From Pempheris klunzingeri (Eukaryota; Chordata; Actinopteri; Acropomatiformes; Pempheridae), in NCBI RefSeq assembly GCF_042242105.1, contig NC_092018.1, positions 23,650,667 through 23,714,666 of the forward strand: DNA of 64,000 bases, read 5' to 3'. Below, one piece after another: positions 11,230 to 25,350 of this stretch. The position numbers and the translations under genes are program-made. The notes beneath the pieces are model-generated. The model was not told the DNA's origin, did not search any database, and worked only from the letters and a program-made list of their open reading frames with translations. Positions within the stretch are counted from its first letter, which is position 1. Each line of letters opens with the position of its first letter.

Positions 11230-14200
11230 TCCCCGCTTAGTTCTCTTTAGGTAATGAGTCAAACGTTAAGAGAAGAGGGAGATGCTTATATCCAGGTATG
11301 TCTTCTGAATAAAGCATTGACAGTTCTAAACAGCACAACATCTAGACAAAAGCCATTGTTTAAATCAGCAGGTCCAAGGTCCAGCCTCTGAGAGAGCCTC
11401 TGTGTCTGGATCAGTGAAATGTGTGTTATTGAGTGTTAGATTGCAGAGCAGATATGGCCTGATTTTATTACAAGATAACTGGAGGAAGGAAACGATGCAG
11501 TGAACAAAGTGCATTGTCCCTTTGAAAATCAGTGGCATGTCTGTTATGATGCACATGTTAATGAACTGACCCCAGCAGCTGTTATAGTAATGTAGAGCCC
11601 AGACCAAAGCGCGACTGTAGCCCACTGACGACATATCCGCTCTCTTAGTGGCGTAACACCTGACGTTTGCCCACTCAGATATGGATCAGCTACAGTGCAA
11701 TTGAGCCTTATCGGTTTCCTTTTGCGTTATCAAGTTCCTGTCTCAGCTGATGGATGTTGGGCAGATCTAAGTGTTTGGAAGCGTCTGTTGTTATGCACAT
11801 TTCGCTCTGGATCTGTGAAAACGAACATTTGTCTGAGAACAATATCCGGAGAAACACATTGTCGCTGATGTCGGTCACTCTGTATTGTACTGTTCATATG
11901 ATCCCCACGACAATTAAGGTATTCATTTATGTCGTTTCCAATATTGCCAATCTGAGAATAGTGCAACTGGGTGCAGAAGGCACACAGAATTTTTTGGCTG
12001 AGTGCAAACAAAGTCAGCAAAGGGTCCTGGCCATGTTAGACTGGATGAGAGTTGGCTGGCTGCAGTGTGTACTGCTGTTGCTTGAGGTGTGCATGAACAT
12101 CAACAAACTCACTGTCTCCTATCAGTGATGTACAGCCTGGAGTCCATTCAGTCTGAAATCCAGGACATGTACTCAGTGCCCTGTTACATATCATCTGTCC
12201 GCCACATTTCACCAGCTGAGCACTTTGACCTGCATAATGCATAACGCTGGTGCTCACCTGCAGTATCTCATGAGTGCTTTCGGAACACTCATAAAGATGT
12301 TATCATTGGCAGATTGCATAAGAGAGAGGTGTTTCCCTGCCTTTCATTCAATATGTGCTAGGCCAGGCTGTAGCTATGACAAGATGAAGGTACTGAAATG
12401 TAAAATATTCTCTGTTTTCTGTCTACCCAGGTGAAAAGGTGAATACAGTAACCTAGTTCACCATCACCATGCTGAACATGCTTGCATGCTGATTTAGGGT
12501 TTTCCAATCAGTGTGCTTACAAAACGGCCCAAACTGATGTCAAAGCTCAAAATAAGCTGTTAAACGCATAGATAAAACAATGAATTGATATATAAATAGG
12601 AGCTGAGGTCCACTATTGTTTCTTGGCCGACACTTCCTCCTTCTCTGGGCCATGGATCAGCTGCACCTGCAGGGCAAGAGACAAGAGGAGAGGGTGGAGG
12701 TGTGGGAGGCTGGCGGGTTGGCAGACTGAACAGGATAAAGGGAGTGAGAGGCAGAACAATGGTAAGGCCTTGTGGTGGAACTGGAGCGAGACAGCATGTC
12801 TGCAGGGCCATCAGCCAACCCCCCCACCCACCCTAGAAGGAACCTCCAGCGCCACACAGGAAAAGGTTTTCTTCAGAGCTGCCTAAAACACACACAACAC
12901 ACTGTTGCAGACAAATGCGAACAATAGAGGCCCCCATCCTGACCAAACCCTGGACATGACCGTGCTGTAACTCCAGGGACTCATCTCACACAAACTCAAA
13001 GAACAGACCGTTCTGTTGGAGACACAGCTACAAAGGCAGAGGTTACTAAAGGCCAGAGAAGTGCGCTGAAGATTCAGCCCTCATATCTGCTGCTTGTCTG
13101 CCCCCACAGCGCTCTCCATGGCAAGTGAATACTGGATAAAACTGATCTCAAGTTCAAATAATTGAAATCTGAAGCTGGACAGCCAGTGTGACGTTGAGCT
13201 GATGTTGTATCACCTTGTTGTTTTCTAATAGATCATGTTTCTCTTGATGCTTATCAAATAAATGACAGAAAAACAAGATTTAAAATCTCTTACTTGCATG
13301 CTCGGTGTTCAAGGCCATTTATGGTTTTCACCGGGAACAGGTTGCATTGACACACTTTGCAGGTTCTTGCTTGCAAACAGAGAGGTTTGTGAGCAATCTG
13401 GCATTGTCAGCAATGTCAGCTTGTTGGTTTGGGACTTTCAGCCAAATTACACAACTTCCCCAGAGGATGAAATCTAATGAGGATGATGATAATGAGTATG
13501 AGTTTTCCAATAGCACCATCTGCAGGTTTCTATTTGTGGTGAAATGTGAGTGAAATAAGATGTAGCTCGAAGCACCGCCGTGTCCAAGTAACACCCTGAT
13601 AGAACTGCGAGCATGTTGACACTAAAGTCTTGTTTTATTTCAGATACTTTGAACTTCACATTTTTGGTTTACATCTAACCTGTTAAACTACATTTAGCAT
13701 GAACTCCTCTTGTTTTGCCCCCAGCATCAACATTTTGAAGAATGTAATGTGTTTTTCTAGGTCTGTAGTCACTAAAAGCTAACAAGATGGGTCTGTCAAC
13801 GTAGATTGCTCATCAAATGCAGCTTTAAACTTCAACTCAACTTCAAGTATAGTCACAGAATGGGAGAACATAACCAGTTTACAGTGGAAAAAAAAGTAAT
13901 CTTACAAACACACCACATGGAAACTCTTCCGTTTCCTTTTAACAGAGCCACTCCAACCATTTATGGTCATATTATCAATCCAATACTCTGTAGTCACCAT
14001 TGGCACCCATCCCTTGTTTGTCAAATCAATGAGCAGCTGCAATTGCAAGAAGGATCACGAACCCGAATGTGAGTTGAGTTTACCATGATGTTTCATGTTT
14101 TGCTTGAGGTCATCAGGGTGTCTTGCGTGGTCCCACTGTGTTTGCTGTCTACGTAGCAAGGGGTCACCTCCGACGCAAACTACTTACGCAGCATCTGCAG

Positions 14201-15232
14201 CAGTGTTAATACCAGGATGGAGCAATCTGCGTACGAGAGTGAGCACAATGCCCTGACTCATCCAAAAACAACACAGACTGACTGTCCAGCTTTGCTCACG
14301 AGGGAATGCCATCTGCACAAAGACAATCAGAGGCTGCAAATGTGCCAAATTCCAGGAATCTTTCTTTGACACAAAGGAATGTGTTTCATTTTCAGTCTGT
14401 GTGGTTTTTTTGTATTCCCCTCATGAGCTAATCAGGCTGATACCACTGTACACATGGGGCCCCTGTGGGAAACACTGTGAGTAAGACAGGCTGGCATTTC
14501 AAGGAAAACTCTCTCATACTTTTGTGCCCATTCTTTTCCTGCATTTTTCCTCTCCTCCCCTTGGCCCTCATCTTGCATATGGATTGCACATCGTCGTAAC
14601 CGCTTGACCTTTGCCCTGTCCTGGCTGGGCGCTCAACCAGCTGCTTTTGACGTGTGATAGAGAAAGCAGGGCAGTGAACCATCAAACGCACTCCGCACTA
14701 GAGGAGGCAACTTAGTCAATCAGAGATTAAGAGAAGGGTGCTTGAGGATTGTAAAGGATCTGAACGTGACACTCTTTCATGGCAGGTTCTGTTTTCAGTT
14801 TACACTTCACTTTAATGACTGGATCAAGAAGTAGGAGCCTGTTAGTGATGATTTAGCAGAATGAAGTAAGAGTTTCTCAGCAAGTTTGCTGGGTTCTAAC
14901 CAAAAAGAATGGCTCCTATTTCATGTTGATTATTATCAGAGGGAGGGTTAACAGGCCCCAGTGTAGCTATATACTCAGAAAATCCACCTGATATCTTCAC
15001 ACAATATCCACTTAATGACCTGACATGAAATTTGGAACAGAAATGTAACCCTACAGGATGAACTATAAGACACTGGTGATTCCTCAAAGCAGTGGGTGGG
15101 AACTTTGAGAAGTCAGTGAACTTCAGCTTCCCTCGCCCTCCCCCTCCCCCTCTGTAACACTGCAGATAACAACCTAGTAGAGGGGCTGCAGCACTGCTGG
15201 CTGAGCCTCAGCTGGTGATCCCCCCCCCCCCC

Positions 15233-15273
<41 letters not shown>

Positions 15274-15570
15274 CCTTGAGTGAACAGTTTCAGCAAATAT
15301 GACAAAAAGATTCTTTTTCCTAAGTTACACAATGCTACTGTAACCTTTCCTTTAGCATCCGTCAAATTCATGTGAAGCTGTCCAATACTTTATTGCTTGA
15401 TTCATGACCAAATAGCTGTGAAACTGATGACATTCCCATTAGCCTCAGCTGTACTTTTTTTTAAAGTCATAATTAGCATTGCAACAAAGGACTGTGATCC
15501 TTTTTGTCACTATTTTGAGAATCACCTTGAACCCATCAAAAATTGTATTATTAAGTCATAGTTCTTCAGT
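11230..15570. other. gene-free stretch
   Basis: Scattered open frames of 60-124 codons lack recognisable domains and convincing splice context, so no gene is called. A C-run joined to a CA microsatellite lies at 15220-15272. Confidence 0.5.
15220..15272. repeat. poly(C)-(CA)n microsatellite
   Basis: About 16 C residues are followed directly by about 18 CA units. Confidence 0.95.
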
Positions 15571-15573
15571 ATC

Positions 15574-15875
15574 AATCAATCAATCAATCAATCAGTCAAT
15601 CTTTATTTCTATAGCGCCAATTCATAACAGCGTTATCTCAAGACACTTTCCATAAAGAGCAGCTCTAGACCAAACTCTTTAATTAAGAGAGAGCCCGTGG
15701 CAGGAAGGACTCCCCTTTAACGGGAAGAACCAGGATCCACAGGAACCAGAGAACCACAGCAGGAGAACCAGGACCAGGATCCACAGGAACCTGAGAGATG
15801 AGAAAAGCACAGAAAGACTCCAGGGAAGATACCAAGTTAGTAACAGACATTAAAGAGACATGAAGCATCAGGATG
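15574..15875 (+). repeat. teleost interspersed repeat, longer copy
   Basis: A (TCAA)n start is followed by 'tatagcgccaattcataaca' and 'cttccataaagagcagctct'. A 'ccaggatccacaggaacc' segment comes next, with the end near 'catgaagcatcaggatgga'. It shares its head in the same orientation with the 8281 copy, but its second half is in the opposite orientation to that copy. Confidence 0.8.
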
Positions 15876-15879
15876 GAAT

Positions 15880-18800
15880 AGCAGTATAATCATTCAACAA
15901 GAGGGAGTCCATTTGTAAAGACACTTGAGCAGCTGGTGGTGGGTGGCTGCAGGTAACCTCCCCCACTTCTTAAAATAAGCAGTGTGTGAACAAAAGCCTT
16001 TTTCTGATAAAGGGAAATATAATCATTTCTTTCGCTGGCTCTCCAGCTTTGTATCGCTCTGTGATGCCTTTTTCGGGAAGGATTCATCAGCTTGCCATTA
16101 ATTACGATAAAACAAGTCAAAAATAGAATTAAGAGGAGCCTTTTGTTAACATTAGACTGGCCAAGAGTCGCAGCCCGCTCCACTTTATCAAACCAGACGC
16201 TGATGTTGAGAGCTGTTGATTTTATGGCAAGACCTTCCTGCTGAACGCTGACTAATCCTAAGCCTGTGTACAGCTCATGCTTAGTTCCTCATCACAGACC
16301 TTGGTTTGAACCGGTCTGCGCTGGAACCGAGTAGACTGCCACTCCCTGCGCCGTGATCACTAATCTAGCACTTCTCCACTTCGCCTCTTTCTTCTCTCTC
16401 TTTATCTAAATCCCACTGGCTACATTTATCAAAAGAGACTAATATTTAACCTTACAAGGACCAGGCCAGATTTTGATTTGGTTACACAAAGAAATGGTGC
16501 TATAACCTTTCTCTTTGTTCAGGCAGAAGGATGACATGGATCCCTTTACAGCCAGGTGCTTCTATATTCTGTTATTAATGGATGTTTCTCAGAAGACAGA
16601 GAACACATGGATTCAGAAAGAGCGTTGTTATTCTCGTCTTAAGCACATTTCATTATAGCTCCTCTGACCTTTTCTAGATATTGATGTATCTAAATAAAGG
16701 GATAAAAATATCAATATGCATTTCATTTTAATGCATTATTTACGCCGGTCTAAATTAGCTGACTGCCTGAGTGCGACACTATCATTTCGTCGGTCAAGTT
16801 GTTATGTTCTACACAGCACTTCTTATATTCTCATGTATGTCGGTTGATTGTGGCCCTGCCCCCGCCCCACGTGCACGCATCTCCACCCTGTGTCTTCCTC
16901 TCTGCGGTTACTGTCCTCCAGGCTCGAAGGCTGTCTGCCACACTGTCTGTGGACATCAAAGCATTCACCGTTTCTATGGCTGATGAAAGGCAGGAAGAGG
17001 GAGGGAGAGGACAGGCTCGGGTCCAATACAGCACACAGCTGCCAACACAGCAAAGACAGCCAAGACAATTGCCTTGAATATTTAGATTTTATTCAGCTGC
17101 TGGACGGCGCTGAAAGGGTAAAGGGGGTTCATAAAAAAAAAAAAAAAAACTGCCTTGTGTGAGATATGCGAGCAAAAATAGACAGCATGATTAACAAACT
17201 GTGATGAAGTGGTAAATTAAAAGGTGGCTGCACTGTGACCTCTGTAACTTTGGCTCAACATTATTATTTGAATAGAAAATAAAAATAATTTAGCCTAAAT
17301 CAAATACAAAAAGGGTCAGGGTTAGATAGTGCTATTATATACTTGTTTTCTGTTGGATTTAGGAGGATCTATTCACAGAAATGGAATAGAATATTTTGAA
17401 TTTTAATTTCAGTGGTGTACAATAACCTGAAACTCAGAGGTGGTTCTTTAATTAGCTTACTAGCATGAGTCTTTATATCCACGCAGGGAGCAGGTCTGCT
17501 GTGTTGCAGTGCCATGTTCTGCAGTAGCTCAGCATGGACAAGCATGTTTTTACGTTGAAGTGGCACCTTGAATTTGGTGATGCAAATGTGCTGCTGAGAA
17601 GATGTAGAAGAAAAGAAAGAAAAAAAAAGAAAGAACGACCATATTAAGATGATTTTACCTATTTTGCACAAGAAAAAGAATGTTGTCGTTAAGCCATGAA
17701 ATTCACGGCTGTTTACCGTGCACATACAGAAATACACACACCTTGCTTTGCTTTGATCTCCATCTTATCTAATCTTATTGTATTGTAAATTTGATCATTC
17801 TACACCTTTTCCTTTTTTCTTTTGTGCTATTTATCCTGTACAGAAAATCCCTGTCCAGCTCATCCTTAAAGATTGTCTAGAGAAGCAGTTTACAAGTTAG
17901 ATTAATCAATCTTTAGATTAGAGTGTGAACATCTGGCTGTCTGGGTTTGTTTCCTGCGTCAGCACACAAACACTACTTTTACCGGTGACGGGTGATTATA
18001 CACCTGAGTTATAAAGCTTAGGGTGAATGCTACTCAAGTTTCCCATCTCTCTCTCTCTCTCAGCTCTAGCAAGGAGTGCCTGCAGGCAGATGCCTCCATA
18101 CATAACAACCCAGGGAACTGGTTTGAGCCGGTAGAGGGACGATCACAGCAAGCAGATTAGCAGGCACCCAGTCAAGTGATCTCTGTGTGTGTGTGTGTGT
18201 GTGTGTGTGCAACTAAGCCTACATACACACCCAGCCGCTGATGAAACACTGTGGGAGACGACTTGAAATGTTACAGATGTGGTTGCAGTGATGGAGGAGC
18301 TGTTTATGTCAAATGTAAAAAATGAGAGGGTGGGGAAGCGACGCCTCCACCTGTCTACTACTACTACTTAGACAGGCTCTTATCTGGAGAGCACGGATGA
18401 TTCATAGACTCCGGCACAAACACAGAAAGCTATCCAACCCCCACCCTCCCCTCCCAAACTGAACCAAACTGGTTCACGCTGGTCTGGTGAGGCATGCGAC
18501 TCTGTGAGGGGAAACCCGATGGAGGTGAACCACATCCTCTCACGAGTAACTCTATTCCCTTCAAATGACCTCCACTGCGTCAGAGCAAGGAACAATACAG
18601 GCAGATGTGTGCTCGCCGTGTTGCTGTTTTTTGAACAAACTCCACGCTAGATGACATGACTCAACACTCTGCACACGAGCTGTGGCCCTTCTGTCGTGTA
18701 TCCTAATGCACCTTTATGTCACAGGCGTGAGGTCATGACTGAAACATCCCTTTCCTGTTTCTATGGTGACTTGGATTGTTTTTAACCGGAGGGTTTCCCT

Positions 18801-19229
18801 CTTTATGACCAACACAGGGGACACAGCTGGTGGACAGCAGATGGCCTGGTGTTTTGTCAAAATGCCAAAAAAAAAAAAGTAAATTGGATCAAAACTTATT
18901 ATTTTTTTATTAAAAACAAGTCCTATGCTATTCTAGAGGAAGATTATTTCAGTTTTAAATGCTAACACTGTTGTTTTTGTTCCCAATATGCCCAAAGATG
19001 GGCCTCGTTTTTTTTTTTGTTTTTTTTTACATCATTCATTTTGCAGTCTATCTTCATGGTTTGACTCCTCACTAATCTCTGAGTGATAAAGGTCAACACC
19101 ACTGTACGCCGCTCAGTTAATATTGCATGTAGCAACATAACAGGAGAAACACAAATAGAGGATGGAGTAACCTCACCTGACCTGATGTCATGACCAGTGA
19201 TGTCTGCAATAAGGACAAGCTCTAGTTCA
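15880..19229. other. gene-free stretch
   Basis: No gene recognised. It contains a poly(A) run near 17132-17148 and a (TG)n run at 18184-18209. Confidence 0.5.
18184..18209. repeat. (TG)n microsatellite
   Basis: About 13 TG units. Confidence 0.95.
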
Positions 19230-19742
19230 GCTCATGTATACAATGAAATCATTTATTAAAAATGACAAACCAACACATCAGAAATGCAAATCATTGTGCA
19301 AAAACATTCTGAGACAATAGCACATTAGTGGCCAGTAAGTGTTCATCTGAAGAGACAAGGCATGTGTTCAGGACAGGCATTCGTTAGGCAGCTTCTTCGG
19401 CACCACAAAGTCTGATACTGCAGCTGTGCACGGTGATGTGCACCTGCGCAGGGCGCTGCTTCACAGTCAGGCATCCACAGAACCGCGTCCGTGCATTCAA
19501 GTCTCAGGGAAGGCCTTTCATATTCCCTATCACCCAGCCACGTGTTGCTCCATCCGCTCCGGACAGGACTCCTCGCTGTCCGCGCTGCCCTCCAGGGCGG
19601 CCGGCTGCACATCCTCCTCCGCATCTGACGCTTCTTTTCCAGGCGCCCGCGGCGGCAACCCACTTCCACAGTGGGAGGTTTTTCCACACTCTGCTCACAA
19701 CATGAGCCAACAGACTCGGACAAAAGACCCCGCAAAACACAG
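19230..19742 (-). other. tcim: tcim 3' untranslated region (predicted)
   Basis: Minus-strand sequence after the tcim stop codon. An AATAAA signal on the minus strand (TTTATT at 19252-19257) suggests polyadenylation near 19235. Confidence 0.55.
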
Positions 19743-20045
19743 TCAACGCATTTTGAGAAACTGGCGGACCATGCCGGCGATCCGGAGGAACTTGTCCTTC
19801 TTTCTCTGCTTCAAAGCCATCAGGGCCCGGGCCGTCTCCTCCGGGTCCTGGGTGTAGGAGAAGATGCTCCTCACCCTCTCCTCCGCCTTCATGTCGCCGG
19901 TTTTCTGGAAGAGTTTCATCAGCGCGTCCTGGTTGACGTTCTCGAAGATGTTGCCCACAGCCTTCTTGCGGTGCGCGGTGTCGAACTTGTTCCCGTGGAC
20001 AGTGGGGCTGACGCGACGGCACTCAGAGGACGCGTACGTGGACAT
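19743..20045 (-). CDS. tcim: Transcriptional and immune response regulator (TCIM / C8orf4 / TC1)
   Basis: Single-exon gene of 100 residues (the human protein has 106). TCIM is a small, largely disordered protein. In mammals it relieves Chibby-mediated repression of Wnt/beta-catenin signalling and takes part in NF-kB, stress and haematopoietic responses, acting mainly in the nucleus and cytoplasm. The family core is visible: RVSPTVHG, then FDTAHRKKAVGNIFENV, then KAEERVRSIF and the basic ALMALKQRKKDKF near the C terminus. The start is the ATG at 20045-20043, giving MSTYASS. The frame stays open 96 nt further upstream but with no ATG, so the longer version is not used. A TATA box sits at 20211-20217. 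Codon use is GC-rich compared with the surroundings, as is usual for intronless CpG-island genes. Confidence 0.93.
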   Translation of the reverse strand: MSTYASSECRRVSPTVHGNKFDTAHRKKAVGNIFENVNQDALMKLFQKTGDMKAEERVRSIFSYTQDPEETARALMALKQRKKDKFLRIAGMVRQFLKMR

Positions 20046-20210
20046 CTTGTCTCTTTGTTTCTCCGCTGGGTTTCTCTCGTGTTTGTCTGCTCCGAGCGTG
20101 CACCCCCTCGACTCGCGGCGGATAAGTCGTTCGGTGCGCACCGTGTCACCGGAGCGGCTCTGGCGTTCAGCGTCTCACCCAGAGAGTGCCCGGGCGCAGA
20201 GGCTGTGAGG

Positions 20211-20217
20211 ATTTATA
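20211..20217 (-). promoter_or_regulatory. tcim: TATA box of tcim
   Basis: TATAAAT on the minus strand, about 165 bp upstream of the ATG, which would give a transcript start near 20185 and a 5'UTR of about 140 nt. It lies within CpG-rich DNA. Confidence 0.7.
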
Positions 20218-20349
20218 GGGCTGCGGTGGGACGTGGACGCGCTTCCAGGGGTGACATCAGCAGTCGTGAAGCGCACGGAGGAGGCGCCGCCTCTCAGGGC
20301 GCGCAGCAGTCTGGAGAGTCGGTCTGTGGCGCACAGCGGTGTAAGAGAT

Positions 20350-23300
20350 GAGGAATCATCTCCACAAACAGCCCACTAATAATTAGAGAGTGCTGTCACA
20401 TAGGTGCAATTCCAATTATTCTACTATTCCAATTAATAATTAGGAATAGTCTAATTTCATTCAAGAAAATGCATTGTCTTTTGTTTTCTGTTTTTTTTCC
20501 CCTTCTTAATTTTTTAATGTCCACTTTCACTCTATGGTACAAACACTACATAACTTAACATTACTTAACCCATGAAGGTGTCCACATACACCGTCTTCCT
20601 TCTGTTCTATGATGTGATGCGTTCAAAGACCTATACGCTGTGGAGAAAAAAAAGTACTCAGATCCTCTTGTGAAGTAAAAGCAGAATTATCACAGTGTAA
20701 AAATACTTCCTTCCAAGTCAAAGTTGTGCAATAAATATGTGCTTACATTTGTAAAGGAAAGCACAAACGTACTTAAATCAAAAGAATGGCTCCTCTTTTC
20801 GTCTACTAAATGAATGACACTGGATTTTAATATTGGCTTATTATTACTGATGCATTCATCTGTCGTCTGCAAAGTCACTTGTGTTTAGAACTGAATAAGT
20901 CAACAGAGTAAACGGAAGAGTAACATATTTGCATTTGAACTGTGGAGTGAAAGTATAAAGTAGCACCAAATGGAAACATCTGTAAGTACTCCATCACAGT
21001 ACACATGTCAGTGTACTTAGTTACACTGTACCTCTGGTCTAGCTGTCAACAGACAGAGACATGCAGCATTGATAGACAAAGAGCGACGATGAGTAGTTTA
21101 TATGTATGATATGCTGTTATTGGCAGGGACAGGACGTGTAGGACGCAGACGTGATGTCTCGGCTCATTTGTCATTTGTGCCATTTGATTTGTTATTTTAG
21201 TTGATTGAGCTACTTTATAAGCCAGGAATGAGCTGGATAAAAAGTGACTCTCTTTCTTCCTGGTGGGACACACCTACAGGACCTGCCTATACAGTACTGT
21301 GTTAAGACTACGCTCTTTCTTTCGGAGGACTTATTTACGGAAGTGACATTTACACAGTAATTATCTTGTGTTTGTAACATTAATGGGTCATGCAGGTTAC
21401 TAAAAGTGTGTTATCTATGTTCCCAAAATGGCTCCTGAAGATCATAAGTGCCTTTTCCAGTTATCGGCGCTAAAAACATGCTGCCGCTTCGATGGAGGGG
21501 TTGGTGCGTTGTGTTTACAGCCACAGTTGCCCTGTGGCCCACCAGCCTGGCTGATCTGCTTTGATAAGGCTGCAGGGCGTTCACCCTCGAGACGTAACTC
21601 TCCTCATAAACAACTGCAAGTGTCAATCTCATGCTGGTGGAACTCTCACGCTTTCCTAAAAAACTGTTTCCGCTACAAGACCACAGGAGTGTCCCTTATA
21701 TGGACAAAGACAGTCAGGAGCAATGGCCATAAGTGGCTCAGGAAGAGTGTTTTTTTTTTCCTCCAGAGGTCTACAGAATGAAGTTCACGTATGGTATGCC
21801 AGGCATGTGGCATTGAGTCTGTGTGCTGAGTCCAACAATAAAGCATAGATCCTTGCTGAGGCTGCAGCGAAACAATTCCCGCTGACATATTTGTTTTCAG
21901 GTCTGTCTGAACAATGTGTCGCCACAGGATACCTGTCTGTCTTTAGCCGGCACGGCAGTTACGACTGGAAACAGAGAATGTCACTGCTCTTCCAACAAAA
22001 AAAAATTGTCCGCTGGTGGAAACAGCATATTTATGGCCCCAAGGTGTCCCTGAGGCACGAGAGACTAGCAATGCACAATGAGACTTCAGCGGGTCGACGG
22101 AAACTGGATCCTTGAGCTGCTGACCTTATACTGCTGTCCACACCAAACATTCACGCTTTATCATAACAAAGGAGACACTAAATTTAACCAGGGGTCAAAC
22201 GTATGTCATCTTCTTCCCCGTAGGGTGGAATTCTCAGGAGACAGGGGCTTCCCTCCCTCATGTGGAAAGATAAGATTCTGTCCACAGACGTTAAACAATT
22301 TAGCTCAAATGATATATTATAACAATCCCAAAAGTTCCAAAATAGTGTCCAGGTCACAGATAAGAGTGCTTATGGAAGTAGAGACAGCATGCTGAGACAG
22401 GTTTGAGGAGCTGAGTCCTCTTGATTAAGTAACCAGGTCAATGTTCAGTGTTATCTATCTGGAACAATTTAGCTGTGCTTCCCTCCTCGTCCTCTTTGTT
22501 TATGGCTGTACTGTATTTCAGGTAATAAAACGTGGTAGCACATAGATAGATAGATAGATAGTATATAGTAATATACACTGTAAACAGGAGCAGATGCAAC
22601 AAGTTAAATAAATAAACCCCTAAAGCACCTCCAAAATGATTTGCCAGTCTACGCCTGGCATGGGATGGTCTCAGTTGCAAGGTTTTAGTCACCCACAGGC
22701 AAAAATTCTGAATGGATTTTGAAATGTTCCATGATTTTGTTACATAAGACACCAGGTCACTAGACACTGTGCTGTTTGATATGGGTTCATGGATTACTGA
22801 GCCAATATTCTCTCTATCTAAATTGCACATCCTTGCACGATAAAAGAACAACCAAAACAACAACAGCAACTATAATACTGACAATAGGAATGCGACTAAT
22901 AATGTGCAATATGGTAATAGTAATAAAAAAAAAAACATGTCCACATTAGACCCTCAGTTATAGCAAGAAACTGAGACAGATCTCAGGTTGGAGGCTGTTT
23001 GCTGTTCTCTAAAGTGGACACGCTGTGTTTTGGAAATGCCTCAATTGCTGTTTGCTGTTCTTCTTGTGTAATCTGCACATGTCCCAGATGTCCCAGACAT
23101 ATTTGGTTCAACACATGAGACGGTTTTATCAGAAGACGGTTCACAGTTCTGGTGAGACTTTGACCTTTGAGTTCACAGTCATATGATTCTGTGTTGATGT
23201 CCCACCGGAAACAAAGGTGGTTTGTCCTGATCAAGAATATGAGCAATATTTACTGAATCGATTCATGAGGTAGAAACATCCAAGAGATATACATTTAAAA

Positions 23301-25350
23301 AACAAAAACTCTGCAGGGGAGATACACCACGGAAACAAACTAGGTGCTACAGTATTAAATGGTGTAAACTGAATTAACCACTCATGGCATCTTAGTGGAT
23401 GCAACACGATATCATGCACTTATAATAATGAATAATCAATCCCAGCAGGCTTTGTGGTTCCAGTAAAACAATACATGACTTCATTCGGGCCTGTGTTTAT
23501 ATCTGACTGCAGGACTTTACTGGAATCTGCCACAGGCAGCAAACACCCAGCATGGCTGTTATCAAGTGGCCTCTTATGTAACATTAGCACAGGAAGGGAC
23601 TAGTGTCTTTGTGTGGGAATACAGAAACAGCAGGTTCTGAAAGATGTCACACCGGTGGCAAGGCTGGGTGAAGCACATTAACATCACCCATATTTAACTG
23701 CCACTGTGGGCATAATGTCTGATTGGCTGATAGTAACACAACAAGCTGTCAAACCTGCGCCAAAGCTTCAGAGGAATCACCAGATTTTCTTGTAATGAGG
23801 CGGGTGGAGTGGTAAGTTTCATAACCTGCTGGTGTGGGCAGCATCAGAGCCACAATAGACCAGGTGCTCACATTTGCAATGCAGAGCTCATGTTTCCTCT
23901 TTCCTCTGCTCCTCCCTCTCTCACTTGGTCTACCCCCCTCCCCCCGGGGACTAGCCTGAGCATGTAGATTAAGTGACTGAGCACTGAGCCCACCAAGGCA
24001 AGGCACCATTACACTAAACCGGCTCAATCCGGCTACGGCCGCTTGGTGCACGGCTGGCTGCACTGCAGGTGCCCAAGGCCAAATCTACTGTACATCTGTC
24101 CACACGATGCTCACCAGCTCCTGAACTGTGCCTGCATACCCAGGACCCACTGGATCATATTAGGGTCACTTAGGGTAAGGGTGTCCATTTGCTCTATACC
24201 ATGTCTCTACATCTACCTGCATCATTAATGTAGTGATATAGATGTGCACAAAACACATAACAATCTTGGTTATGGACGTTTGCTGGTTGAGAATTAAGTA
24301 CCATCTACACAACAGGAATCCCCTCATCTCAACACAGTTCAAAGCTCAGATCGGCATGGAGGCCACACATGCCTGCAGACAGTGTTTCAGTTTCTGTTTA
24401 TCAGTAGCTGAGCCTCACAGACCAGGGTAGCGCAGCAAAAAGCTCTTCCCCCTTGGTCGAGGTAACCTTGGATGCAATGCTGCTGACAGCATAACAGGAG
24501 CTCAAATAACTCACTGTCTCCTTGGCAACACAATGGAGGGCAACAAGAGAGTCAGTGGGTGGAGTGGAGAGACAGGGAGGATACTTCTAGGGTATGACTG
24601 GGTCACCATAACACAGCAAACAAGCAGTGACTCAGTGTAACGTCCTGTTATACTGGAGGCAGAAGCAATCAATGAGCCAGTGTTCACTGAGCCAACTGGA
24701 AGCGACAGTAAAATGATTTTGCATTTGATATTCCTGAATTAGGTGCGTGGGTGCTCATTTGTTTACTGTCACTTGACTTTTTTCACACACCGGCTGGTTT
24801 GTAAAATACATCAGTTATCGGCCTTATAATAACATTTCAGCCTTTATCTTTATGCTCCATTTCTTCAGCCAGCCTGTGTTTCAGTCTGATGAGTCACACA
24901 TACACTAGGTGCTGTCCAGTGCAACTACGGTCTCGTACTAATCTACTGCTGCGTAAATGGACAGATGTGGTCAAATGTGCTGACCCCACATTAAGTTGAC
25001 AGTACAACAGGAAGGCACATGAATAGATGGAGTTTGGTCCGGTGCCAGGTAGAGGAAAGTGCTGGAGCCAGTCGGCAGAAGGCCCATTGTTCATCATGGT
25101 GGGAGGGCAAGGTCGTATTGGAGAGACTGGAGGAAGTGACACGCAAGTATGAATTTATGGAAGGGAACTGTCACACAATGTGACGCTATTAAAGGCTTAA
25201 TGAAGATGATGCTAAGAGAAAATCAGGGGTTCAAAGTGCACAAAATATCCAGCTCAAGCAGAGGTAGTCTTGTGCTACATTTTACACACAGTGTGGCTAC
25301 AATATATTCAAAAGAACAGTTTGACATTTCAGAAAATATTCACTTGAGTG
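20350..25350. other. gene-free stretch upstream of tcim
   Basis: This is the divergent interval between tcim and adam28. No coding exon is recognised on either strand. A short GATA microsatellite is at 22542-22560. The interval could hold enhancers for either gene, but nothing in the sequence proves this. Confidence 0.45.

Larger units (their letters stand above)
19540..20345. promoter_or_regulatory. CpG-rich island over tcim
   Basis: CG dinucleotides are dense across the tcim coding region and 5' flank, unlike the AT-rich surroundings. The high GC also opens long meaningless frames on the opposite strand, for example 19671-20351 (+). Confidence 0.65.

Noticed and set aside
11754..12128. 124-codon open frame
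   Set aside because: Composition is random-like, no domain or splice context is seen, and it overlaps an equally long antisense frame.
12600..12890. Overlapping open frames on both strands in a locally GC-rich patch
   Set aside because: Frames conflict, no known protein is recognised and no splice partner is evident.
19671..20351. 226-codon open frame on the plus strand over tcim, and 143- and 172-codon frames nearby
   Set aside because: They are antisense or shifted shadows of the GC-rich tcim gene, with no recognisable domain; the 100-residue minus-strand frame has clear TCIM similarity.
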